The notes under the pieces: generated by a model
Seen by the model: the letters and a program-made list of their open reading frames with translations, nothing else
The model's database searches: none
Told to the model about the DNA's origin: nothing
Assembly (NCBI GenBank): GCA_964581355.1
Contig: CAZOOA010000011.1
Coordinates: 1-55,373 of the forward strand
Length of the DNA: 55,373 nucleotides
Reading direction: 5' to 3'
Source of the DNA: CAZOOA01 sp964581355
GTDB lineage: Bacteria; Bacillota; Dethiobacteria; DTU022; UBA8154
Position numbers and translations under genes: made by a program
Shown here: positions 1 to 6,425 of the stretch, in pieces
Layout: every line of letters begins with the position of its first letter
Numbering within the stretch: the first letter of the stretch is position 1

Positions 1-191
1 CAGCCACCATGGCCCTGCTGCTGGGCGGCAATGTGCGGGTTGGCTTGGAAGACAGTCTGTACCTGGGCAAAGGGCGTCTCGCCCAGAGTAACGCGGAGAT
101 GGTGGAAAAAATGGTCCGGATCATGGGCGAGCTGGACCTGGAACCGGCCACCCCCGACGAAGCCCGGCAGATGATCGGGATTAAAAAATAG
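1..191 (+). CDS. BKACE (DUF849) beta-keto acid cleavage enzyme, C-terminal fragment
   Basis: This is the last 60-odd codons of a gene that begins upstream of the window; the reading frame starts at base 3. It ends with VRVGLEDSLYLGKGRLAQSN and then a PDEARQMIG tail, which matches closely the C-terminus of the complete BKACE at 4370-5257 (IRVGLEDNV and TDEARQIF). The Glu of GLED is the third zinc ligand in characterised members of the family. BKACE enzymes condense a beta-keto acid with acetyl-CoA to give acetoacetate and a new acyl-CoA. A strong terminator follows at once, so this gene ends its transcription unit. The specific substrate cannot be told from this fragment. Confidence 0.9.
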   Translation, partial: ATMALLLGGNVRVGLEDSLYLGKGRLAQSNAEMVEKMVRIMGELDLEPATPDEARQMIGIKK

Positions 192-221
192 CTTCTGATT
201 ATTTTAGACTGGCTTTTGCAG

Positions 222-259
222 TGCCTGCCACAGGGACGGTCCTTGTGGCAGGCATTTTT
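222..259 (+). terminator. Rho-independent terminator after BKACE fragment
   Basis: A near-perfect 15-bp stem, from TGCCTGCCACAGGGA to TCCTTGTGGCAGGCA with one G-U pair, has a 3-nt loop and is followed by TTTTTA. It lies 30 bases after the BKACE stop codon. The loop region contains GGGACGGTCC, a core also seen in the REP-like elements near 26.7 and 27.6 kb. Confidence 0.85.
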
Positions 260-261
260 AT

Positions 262-371
262 GCTAACCGCCACGGCCCTCGCGGGCCACAACAGGGGATG
301 AAAATGGGTTTTCAAACCCGCTTCCCACCTGGAGGAGCTCCGCTTTCCCTGAATCGGCGACTTTGTCAAGT
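262..371. repeat. Dispersed repeat A, copy 1
   Basis: About 110 bp beginning CTAACCGCCACGG, running through GGGTTTTCAAACCC (a small hairpin) and ending GAATCGGCGACTTTGTCAAG. A diverged direct copy lies at 1884-1980 and a close inverted copy at 44028-44104. Short open frames across this stretch have no ribosome-binding site and look spurious. With the structured element at 437-661 it fills the 479-bp gap between the BKACE fragment and the acyl-CoA dehydrogenase. Confidence 0.75.
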
Positions 372-436
372 GGCTAAAAAGAATAGAAATGACTCTACCT
401 TTTACGGTATATTATGTTTGTGCGCTCGATATACTA

Positions 437-661
437 GGGCAGCGCGGCGGTTGCCGGACCCGTCCGGTGCATGTGCAGCGAAGATGCAAGTTACTGCGAA
501 ACGAGGGCCGGGAGGGGACCCGGCCGGCATGGATGCCGGCCGCCTGGCAGCCGAAGCATGGATGCTGAGTCTGCAGGTTGGTCCCCGGAGGACCGAGTAG
601 AGCAGCTTAACTTGCCTGAAGCGAACCTAAACCGGCGGGCACGGCATACGCCAACGCTGCC
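437..661. other. Candidate structured RNA/DNA element, orientation unknown
   Basis: This 225-bp non-coding block is bounded by complementary ends, GGCAGCG and CGCTGCC, and contains several strong hairpins: CCGGA/TCCGG near 464-477, GGCCGGG/CCCGGCC with loop AGGGGA, GGCCGGC/GCCGGCC with loop ATGGAT, AGC/GCT with loop ATGGAT, and GGTCC/GGACC with loop CCGGA. A diverged relative in inverted orientation sits at 43918-44025, and its main stem reads GGCGGGC/GCCCGCC, a compensatory change. No Rfam family is recognised from the sequence. It may be a mobile hairpin repeat or a small RNA. Weak TATACT-like boxes lie just upstream but no convincing promoter was found. Confidence 0.4.
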
Positions 662-670
662 ATTTTCATA

Positions 671-1816
671 CTAGACGATATAGCCGCTGGCCAAGATCTG
701 GCGCATGATTTCCGAAGTCCCGCCCCCAATGGAGTTTATTCGTTCGTCCCGCCAAAAGCGTTGGACGGGGTACTCCATCATATAGCCGTAGCCCCCGTGG
801 AACTGCAGGCATTCGTCGGCAACTTTCTTGGAAACGTCGCAGGCGAATAACTTGGCCATGGTGCTTTCCTTGAGGATATTTTCCCCCCGGTTCAACTTGA
901 TTAGGGCACTGTAATTCAGCTGGCGGGCTGCTTCCAGGGAGGACATCAGGTCGGCCAGGCGGTGCTGGATGGCCTGGAAGGAGCTGATGGGCCGGCCGAA
1001 CTGCTGGCGCTGTTTGATATAGGCGATGGTCTGTTTCAGCATTTCATCGGAGCCGGCGACGGAGCCCAGGGCCAGGACCAGCCGTTCCCACTGGAAATTT
1101 TGCATAATATAGTAGAAACCCTGGTTTTCCTCCCCGATCAGGTTTTCCGCCGGGACCCGGCAATCCTGGAAAATCAGCTCAGCGGTGTCCGAGGAGCGCC
1201 AGCCGAGCTTATCCAGTTTGCGTCCCACGGTAAAGCCGGGTGTTTTTTTATCCACCAGCAGCAGGCTGATTCCCATGTGCCCGGCTTCTTTGAGGGTTTT
1301 GACTGCCAGGACGGCAAAATTCGCCTTGACTCCATTGGTGATAAACATTTTTGTGCCGTTGACAATATAGCTGTCTCCATCTTTTTCCGCCCGGGTGCTG
1401 ATGGAAGCCACATCGCTTCCGGCATCGGGTTCGGTTATGGCCAGGCAGGCAATTTTTTCACCGTTAATGCCCGGGACCAGGTAGTCCTGTTTTTGCTTTT
1501 CACTGCCGAATTTGGCCACGGCAGGAAGAGCGATTTCCGTGTGTGCGCCCAGGGCCGCCGCAACACCTCCGCAGTTACAGCGGGCCAGCTCTTCCACCCA
1601 GATGGCCTGCCCCAGGTAATCGTCTCCACCGCCGCCGTATTCCTCTGGAAACTTCAGCCCGAAAAAGCCCAGTTCTCCTACCTTGCGGTATAGTTCCAGG
1701 GGGACCTCTTCCTGGCGTTCCCACTGGTCGATATATGGCTCAATTTCTCGGCTGACAAAATCCCGCATGGTTTTTCTGTAAACGTGGTGCTGTTCTTCCA
1801 TAAAAAGGGAAAGCAC
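671..1816 (-). CDS. Acyl-CoA dehydrogenase (isovaleryl/long-chain-like active site)
   Basis: FAD enzyme that oxidises an acyl-CoA to the trans-2-enoyl-CoA and passes electrons to an electron-transfer flavoprotein. The 381-residue length and the motifs AITEPDAGSD, RQQFGRPISSFQ and HGGYGYMMEYPVQRFWRD are typical of the family. The catalytic Glu of short- and medium-chain enzymes (YEGTSE) is replaced by GGGTSE, while Glu244 in WERLVLALG sits where isovaleryl-CoA and long-chain dehydrogenases keep theirs, so that subclass is favoured. The start is GTG at 1816, preceded by AAGGAG nine bases upstream. It is probably co-transcribed from the MaoC gene upstream on the same strand. Copies of repeat A flank it on both sides. 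Confidence 0.95.
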   Translation of the reverse strand: MLSLFMEEQHHVYRKTMRDFVSREIEPYIDQWERQEEVPLELYRKVGELGFFGLKFPEEYGGGGDDYLGQAIWVEELARCNCGGVAAALGAHTEIALPAVAKFGSEKQKQDYLVPGINGEKIACLAITEPDAGSDVASISTRAEKDGDSYIVNGTKMFITNGVKANFAVLAVKTLKEAGHMGISLLLVDKKTPGFTVGRKLDKLGWRSSDTAELIFQDCRVPAENLIGEENQGFYYIMQNFQWERLVLALGSVAGSDEMLKQTIAYIKQRQQFGRPISSFQAIQHRLADLMSSLEAARQLNYSALIKLNRGENILKESTMAKLFACDVSKKVADECLQFHGGYGYMMEYPVQRFWRDERINSIGGGTSEIMRQILASGYIV

Positions 1817-1883
1817 TTCATTCAGCTCCTTCCTGGAGGTTACCCAGTCGCCCGGACGACTGCACCAATAAACGGTTTTTCTT

Positions 1884-1980
1884 ACTAACCTTTACGGCTC
1901 TTATGGGCCACAAAAGAGGATGAAAATGGAATTACAAACCTGCTTCCCGCCTTGGGGAGATCCGCTTCCCCGGTATCGGC
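1884..1980. repeat. Dispersed repeat A, copy 2
   Basis: Diverged copy of the 262-371 element in the same orientation. It runs from CTAACCTTTACGG through GGGCCACAAAAGAGGATG to CCGGTATCGGC. It lies between the acyl-CoA dehydrogenase and the MaoC gene, so copies 1 and 2 bracket the dehydrogenase as direct repeats. Confidence 0.65.
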
Positions 1981-2027
1981 TCCAATTGCCGCCAGCCCGG
2001 GGAAGACGGAACCTCTCTAAGCTGTCT

Positions 2028-2480
2028 TTATCCTTCCAGCATTTGCTTCATCTCTTCCCGGGGTGGCATGACCCGCCCCTGGCCCTTGGCGACTACAGTC
2101 CCGTCCTGCTTAGTCCAGGTAAAATCCATGGATACCTGGTTTTTTTCCACATTCTTTTCCGTGACGGTGGCTGTTGCGGTTACTGTATCCCCGGGGTAAA
2201 CAGGGGCCTTGAATTTGCAGGTTGTCTCCAGGGCGACTGTGCCCAGTCCCGGCAGCATGGTCCCCAGCACCGGGGCGATCAGGCTGGTTGTGATGCCCCC
2301 GTGGGCAATTCGTGAACCAAAGGGTGTTTTCTTGGAAAACTCCTCGTTGACGTGCATGGGGTTAAAATCACCGGTAATCCCGGCAAAAAGGTAAATGTCC
2401 GATTCACTCACGGTTTTGCTGAAGCTTGCGCTGTCCCCAATCGAAATCTCATCAATCGTCAGACCCAGTTTCATTTCCAT
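2028..2480 (-). CDS. MaoC-like (R)-specific enoyl-CoA hydratase, PhaJ type
   Basis: Single hot-dog-fold hydratase of 150 residues that adds water to a trans-2-enoyl-CoA, the step after the neighbouring acyl-CoA dehydrogenase. The hydratase-2 motif is present: Asp38 and His43 in GDFNPMH, then AHGG at 59-62. The ATG at 2480 has GGAGGTG seven bases upstream. It is divergent from the TetR-MaoC fusion gene at 2914. Its sequence is strikingly like that gene's C-terminal domain (identical blocks DIYLFAGITGDFNP, RIAHGGITTSL and FKAPVYPGDT), so one is a recent duplicate of the other. A (R)-hydratase role is inferred from family. Confidence 0.92.
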   Translation of the reverse strand: MEMKLGLTIDEISIGDSASFSKTVSESDIYLFAGITGDFNPMHVNEEFSKKTPFGSRIAHGGITTSLIAPVLGTMLPGLGTVALETTCKFKAPVYPGDTVTATATVTEKNVEKNQVSMDFTWTKQDGTVVAKGQGRVMPPREEMKQMLEG

Positions 2481-2778
2481 GTGTCAACACCTCCATTAAA
2501 AATTAATTTGCAAGTGCCGGCAGAGCTGCGTGACCTGAACCGGCCCTGGAAGGGCCAGGCAAAGGAAGAAGGTTCCCCGCTCTTATTTAAGGTCTGCTGA
2601 TTTATCAGGACTGCCCTGCCGACCGAAAGGTTTGTAAATAACAAAAAAAATGACTGAATGGTATAATTAATAATTTCGCCGCTATAATGAAAAACCCTTC
2701 TGTCCATGGAAAAATTTAAAAAAATTTTTCTATTTTCATTTTTTAGGCAGGAATTTAACAGCGGGCAGGGAATTAATT

Positions 2779-2792
2779 ATACTAATTAGTAT
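2779..2792. promoter_or_regulatory. Perfect 14-bp palindrome, candidate TetR operator
   Basis: ATACTAATTAGTAT is a perfect palindrome inside an AT-rich stretch of the 433-bp gap (2481-2913) between the divergent MaoC and TetR-MaoC genes. It also overlaps a TATACT sequence that could serve as a -10 box. TetR repressors commonly bind such sites in a divergent promoter region. Nothing else clear was found in the gap apart from TATAAT-like boxes near 2661 and 2684. Confidence 0.4.
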
Positions 2793-2913
2793 TAAAATTT
2801 AATCAAAAAATACTAGAAAGATTAATCAGGTTCGTGGTTTTGAAGCGCCAAATCCGGGGGCAAGAAATGGGCAAGAAGTGAATCCAGGACACGGGAAAGG
2901 AGTTTTCAAGAAG

Positions 2914-3969
2914 ATGAATCAAGATCAAAGCCAGAAAAACAGCACAAACAGTGGATACAACGAGAAAAACAAAGTCGACCGGCAGGAAATGATCCTGGAT
3001 GCGGCTGCCGAGGTGTTTTCGACCCTGGGTTACTCTGCCAGCATCGATCAAATCGCCGATAGCATGGGTGTGAGCAAGGGGCATATCTATTATTATTTTA
3101 AAAGCAAACAGGATATCCTTTTTCAAATTTTTAAACATGCCATGGACTTCTTTTTTGAAAATGTGACCAGCCAGGCCGAGCCAGGGCTTCCTGTGGATGA
3201 ACGGCTGCAGGCGGTTTTAAAAGCCCATGTCAGCACCCTGTGCGATAATATCCATATTATGACCGTGTTTATGGATTTGTACCGGGAGCTGGCTCCGGAA
3301 AACAGGGAACAGATTATTGCCAGCCGGGACCGCTACGAGCGGTTTATCCAGGGTTTGCTCCACGAAGGGATGGAAAAGGGCTATTTTGAAGAAGATGACG
3401 TAAAAATATTGTCTTACGCCATCCTGGGCAGCATCAACTGGGTCTATATCTGGTATAACGCCCGGGGAAAACTGGATAAAGAAACAGTGGCAGAAAAAAT
3501 GTCCTCTTACCTGGTCCGCGGGTTAAGGAAACGAATTTTTGCCACCCCGGAAACCAGTGGTCGCAGTATTGACGAAGTGGCAGTGGGGGACAGCGCATCT
3601 TATTCCAAGACCATCACTGAAAACGATATCTATCTTTTTGCCGGGATTACCGGGGACTTCAACCCCATCCACCTTGATGAAGATTATGCTCGAAAAACCC
3701 GCTACCATGGGCGCATCGCTCACGGGGGGATTACCACCTCCTTGGTGGCTCCTGTCCTGGGCACCCTGCTTCCCGGGGTGGGTTCTGTCATCCAGGATAT
3801 GCAGTGTCATTTTAAAGCACCGGTTTATCCCGGGGATACCATTACAGTAACGGCTACTGTAGCAGCCCGGGATAAAGAAAAAAACCGGCTGCAGATGCAC
3901 TTGAAGTGGGAAAACCAGGAGGGCAGGGTGGTCAGCGAAGGAGATGCCGTTGTCATCCCTCCCGGGTAA
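2914..3969 (+). CDS. TetR-family regulator fused to a MaoC hydratase domain
   Basis: One uninterrupted 351-residue frame with two parts. Residues about 22-70 form a TetR helix-turn-helix (AAAEVFSTLGYSASIDQIAD then GVSKGHIYYYFKSKQDIL), and 75-205 resemble the ligand domain of fatty-acid TetR regulators. Residues about 217-351 form a complete MaoC domain with Asp248 and His253 in GDFNPIH and AHGG at 269-272. The MaoC half is close to the divergent neighbour. The ATG at 2914 has AAAGGAG eleven bases upstream; an in-frame GTG at 2878 lacks one. It likely represses its own and the divergent promoter. Whether the MaoC part catalyses or senses an acyl-CoA is unknown. Confidence 0.9.
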   Translation: MNQDQSQKNSTNSGYNEKNKVDRQEMILDAAAEVFSTLGYSASIDQIADSMGVSKGHIYYYFKSKQDILFQIFKHAMDFFFENVTSQAEPGLPVDERLQAVLKAHVSTLCDNIHIMTVFMDLYRELAPENREQIIASRDRYERFIQGLLHEGMEKGYFEEDDVKILSYAILGSINWVYIWYNARGKLDKETVAEKMSSYLVRGLRKRIFATPETSGRSIDEVAVGDSASYSKTITENDIYLFAGITGDFNPIHLDEDYARKTRYHGRIAHGGITTSLVAPVLGTLLPGVGSVIQDMQCHFKAPVYPGDTITVTATVAARDKEKNRLQMHLKWENQEGRVVSEGDAVVIPPG

Positions 3970-3970
3970 C

Positions 3971-4085
3971 AAGTGTTTTAAGCCCTTAACCGTGAAATTT
4001 TGCGCAGTTTTGGTAAGAATTCTATCGTGCAGCACAACTGCACTGAAAAACATTATGATTCTGGCTTGTCCAGGTTGGGGGGAAG
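3971..4085. repeat. Dispersed repeat B, copy 1
   Basis: Non-coding block with the landmarks TTTTAAGCCCTTAAC, TTTTGCGCAGTTTTGGTAAG and CTGGCTTGTCCAGGTTGG. The same ordered landmarks recur at 26548-26731 (with an insertion) and 34727-34815. It occupies the first part of the 400-bp gap before the BKACE gene. The remainder of the gap holds a GTGTG/CACAC hairpin near 4170-4190 and a possible tiny ORF. Confidence 0.65.
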
Positions 4086-4230
4086 TTGTTTTGCACATTG
4101 TTTGGAAGAGGGGATTTCTTCTCTCTGAAAGGGATGCTATCACACCGTGCACGGTTCAACGGGGGATTCAAATTGCAGTGTGAGGGCCCCACACCGGCGT
4201 TAGGCAGGAGTAAAATGATAAAGGAGGTGC

Positions 4231-4323
4231 ATGCTGTTCACCTTGCCGGCCCGTATTTTGGATAAAATCGTGTTAAGCTGGCAGAAGTGTAAACGAAAAG
4301 GAGCAAAGTGTCGCCGTTTCTAA
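4231..4323 (+). CDS. Possible small basic peptide ORF (30 aa)
   Basis: ATG at 4231 opens a 30-codon frame ending in the very basic KCKRKGAKCRRF, directly after AAGGAGGTG. The Shine-Dalgarno spacing is unusually short (about three bases). A second 16-codon frame starting at 4215 overlaps it. Either could be a leader for the BKACE operon or a chance frame; no family is recognised. Confidence 0.2.
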   Translation: MLFTLPARILDKIVLSWQKCKRKGAKCRRF

Positions 4324-4369
4324 AAAATATGCTTTTGAAAGGAGGAGTACGGGTAAAAAACCCGCTATC

Positions 4370-5257
4370 ATGAAAGAACATCCTGTAAGTGAGCTTTTTC
4401 GGAGGAAAGTGGTGATTTCGGCCGCCCTGACAGGGGCTGCCACCATGAAGCACCAGAACCCCTCGGTACCCTATACCCCCGAGGAGTTTGCTGAAGAAAG
4501 CTACAAGTGCTGGCAGGCCGGGGCTGCAGTGGTCCATATTCACGTCCGCGACCCGGAAACGGGAATGTCCACGGAAAATATTGACTTGATCCGTCCTGCG
4601 GTGGAAGCCATCCGGGAAAAGTGCCCTGGTTTGATTATCAACATGAGTTCTGCGATCCGACCCTTCCTTACAGCAGACCAGCGGATCGCTCCCATTATTG
4701 AGATGAAGCCCGATATGGCTTCCCTGAATACCAATTCCATGAACTTTGCCTTGGCAGATCACAAGACCGGGGATATTATGCTGGAGATTGTTTTTGAAAA
4801 CACCTTCCAGATGCTAAACGATTTTGCAGTGGCCATGCGTGACAACCAGGTCAAGCCCGAACTGGAGATTTATGACCTGGGCGGTATGTACAATGTCTTT
4901 TTGGTCAACAAAAAACAGATTTTGGATGAGCCGCTGCATTTCCAGTTCGTTTTCGGTGTGGCCGGCGGTGTGCCCTATTCTCCCGGCAACCTGACCCGCA
5001 TGTATGAACTGCTGCCCGATAATGCCAGCTGGTCTGTCTGCGGAGTGGGGGCCAACCAGTTTGCTGCAGCCCTGGGTGCGGCATCATACGGTGGGCATAT
5101 CCGGGTGGGACTGGAAGACAACGTACGCATGCCCAACGGGGAGCTGGCCAAAGGCAATTATGAACAGGTGGAATGGGCTGTCAGCCTGGTGCGGTCCTGC
5201 GGCATGGAAGTGGCATCTACCGATGAAGCCCGCCAGATCTTCAACCTGTACAAATAA
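4370..5257 (+). CDS. BKACE (DUF849) beta-keto acid cleavage enzyme
   Basis: Zn-dependent retro-Claisen enzyme family that converts a beta-keto acid plus acetyl-CoA into acetoacetate and an acyl-CoA. The protein has 295 residues. The zinc ligands are visible as His56 and His58 in VHIHVRD and Glu249 in RVGLED, and the N-terminal ISAALTGAAT strand is characteristic. AAAGGAGG lies about 24 bases before the ATG at 4370, with a GGGT/ACCC hairpin between them; GTG codons at 4412 and 4415 just after CGGAGG are alternative starts that would remove about 14 N-terminal residues. It is the first gene of a tight operon with two thiolase-fold and two DUF35 proteins. Substrate unknown. Confidence 0.93.
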   Translation: MKEHPVSELFRRKVVISAALTGAATMKHQNPSVPYTPEEFAEESYKCWQAGAAVVHIHVRDPETGMSTENIDLIRPAVEAIREKCPGLIINMSSAIRPFLTADQRIAPIIEMKPDMASLNTNSMNFALADHKTGDIMLEIVFENTFQMLNDFAVAMRDNQVKPELEIYDLGGMYNVFLVNKKQILDEPLHFQFVFGVAGGVPYSPGNLTRMYELLPDNASWSVCGVGANQFAAALGAASYGGHIRVGLEDNVRMPNGELAKGNYEQVEWAVSLVRSCGMEVASTDEARQIFNLYK

Positions 5258-5270
5258 TGGAGGTGAATCA

Positions 5271-6413
5271 ATGAGCCGGATAGGTATTGCCGGATGGAAC
5301 CAGAGTTCTTTCCAGGAACGAATGGAAGACGTAAACCGTAATGAACTGATTTTTACCACCGTTTATGAACTCCTGGAGAAAACAGGTGTGGATATTGAGG
5401 ATATTGACAGCATTGTCTCAGCCTCCTGTGACACTGTTGACGGAATATCTATTTCCAGCGCCTATGCTGATGACGCCATGGGCGCCTTTATGAAAGAAGA
5501 GTCCAAAGTGGAAGAGGACGGGGCTTATGCCCTGATGTATGCCTACCACCGGCTGCTCATGGGCCAGTGGAGAAACTGCCTGATTGTAGCCCACGGAAAA
5601 AGCTCCGATGCCGGACCTGCCTTTTACGCCAACATGATGTGCGATCCCTTCCTGCTGCGCCCCCTGGGGCTGGAGACCATTTCTTCCGCTGCCCTGCAGG
5701 CAGCCGCCTACTACCACCGTTACGGTGTAAGCGAAGAAGATGCCGCCCGGGTCGTGGTGAAAAACAGGGCGGCAGGAAAAAGGAATCCGCACACCCAGGT
5801 TCGTTCGGAAGTATCCCTGGAAGAAGTCCTGCGTTCACCGTACCTGGCTTCCCCCATCAAGCAGCTGGAGGTGCCCCCTGTTTCCGACGGGGCCGTAGCG
5901 GTTCTTTTAGCCACGGAAGATTATGCCCGGCAGGTCACGGACAGCCCGGTCTGGGTTGACGGTGTCGGTTTCTGTCAGGACGTCTATTACCCGGGGCATA
6001 AGGAGCTGTCTCATTCTGTCTCCTGCCAAAAGGCAGCCCGGGACGCCTACCGCCAGGTGGGTATTGGCGATCCTTTAAAAGAGTTGGATCTGGCCGAAGT
6101 ATCGGAAGGGTTTTCCTTCCAGGAACTTCTACTTTACGAAAACCTGGGTTTTTGCGACCAGGGGAAAGGCGCCAGGTTGATCCAGGATGGAACCACTGAT
6201 TTTGAGGGTGCCTTTCCTGTCAACCCATCCGGGGGAACTCTCTGCGCCAATGCAACCATGGTTGCGGGACTGGCCCGAATTATCGAATGTTGTAGGCAGC
6301 TGACCCGCTCAGCCGGGGAAAACCAGGTGCAAAAAGATTTAAACCGGGCACTGGCTCATGCCAGCAGCGGACTCTTTTTACAATCCAACCTGGTAACCAT
6401 CTTATCCATTTAG
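5271..6413 (+). CDS. Thiolase-superfamily protein without the usual catalytic Cys
   Basis: A 380-residue SCP2/lipid-transfer-type thiolase-fold protein; the start ATG follows GGAGGTG, 13 bases after the BKACE stop. C-terminal signatures VNPSGGTLCAN and QLTRSAGENQVQ are recognisable. By hand alignment, the nucleophilic Cys position is occupied by Glu81 (KVEEDGAYAL), and the GHP histidine motif is missing (CANAT). Family members that pair with DUF35 proteins and lack the Cys can act as retro-aldolases (Ltp2 with ChsH2), while BbsB with the DUF35 protein BbsA acts as a thiolase. A complex with the DUF35 proteins downstream is likely; the exact reaction is unknown. Confidence 0.85.
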   Translation: MSRIGIAGWNQSSFQERMEDVNRNELIFTTVYELLEKTGVDIEDIDSIVSASCDTVDGISISSAYADDAMGAFMKEESKVEEDGAYALMYAYHRLLMGQWRNCLIVAHGKSSDAGPAFYANMMCDPFLLRPLGLETISSAALQAAAYYHRYGVSEEDAARVVVKNRAAGKRNPHTQVRSEVSLEEVLRSPYLASPIKQLEVPPVSDGAVAVLLATEDYARQVTDSPVWVDGVGFCQDVYYPGHKELSHSVSCQKAARDAYRQVGIGDPLKELDLAEVSEGFSFQELLLYENLGFCDQGKGARLIQDGTTDFEGAFPVNPSGGTLCANATMVAGLARIIECCRQLTRSAGENQVQKDLNRALAHASSGLFLQSNLVTILSI

Positions 6414-6425
6414 GAGGTGAGGGAT

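Noticed and set aside
437..661. CsrB-like CsrA-sponge RNA
   Set aside because: Loops with GGA fit in this copy, but the related block at 43918-44025 has lost the GGA, so the idea is kept only as one possibility and not as an annotation.
298..674. Two open frames of 67-100 codons in the first intergenic gap
   Set aside because: They run through repeat A and the GC-rich hairpin block, lack ribosome-binding sites, and match no family; they follow the repeat composition.
962..1693. Long antisense frame over the acyl-CoA dehydrogenase
   Set aside because: It is the complement of a strongly supported gene with clear motifs; it has no start signal or recognisable domain.
3523..4152. 209-codon antisense frame over the TetR-MaoC 3' end
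   Set aside because: Overlaps a convincing gene on the other strand, with no family resemblance.
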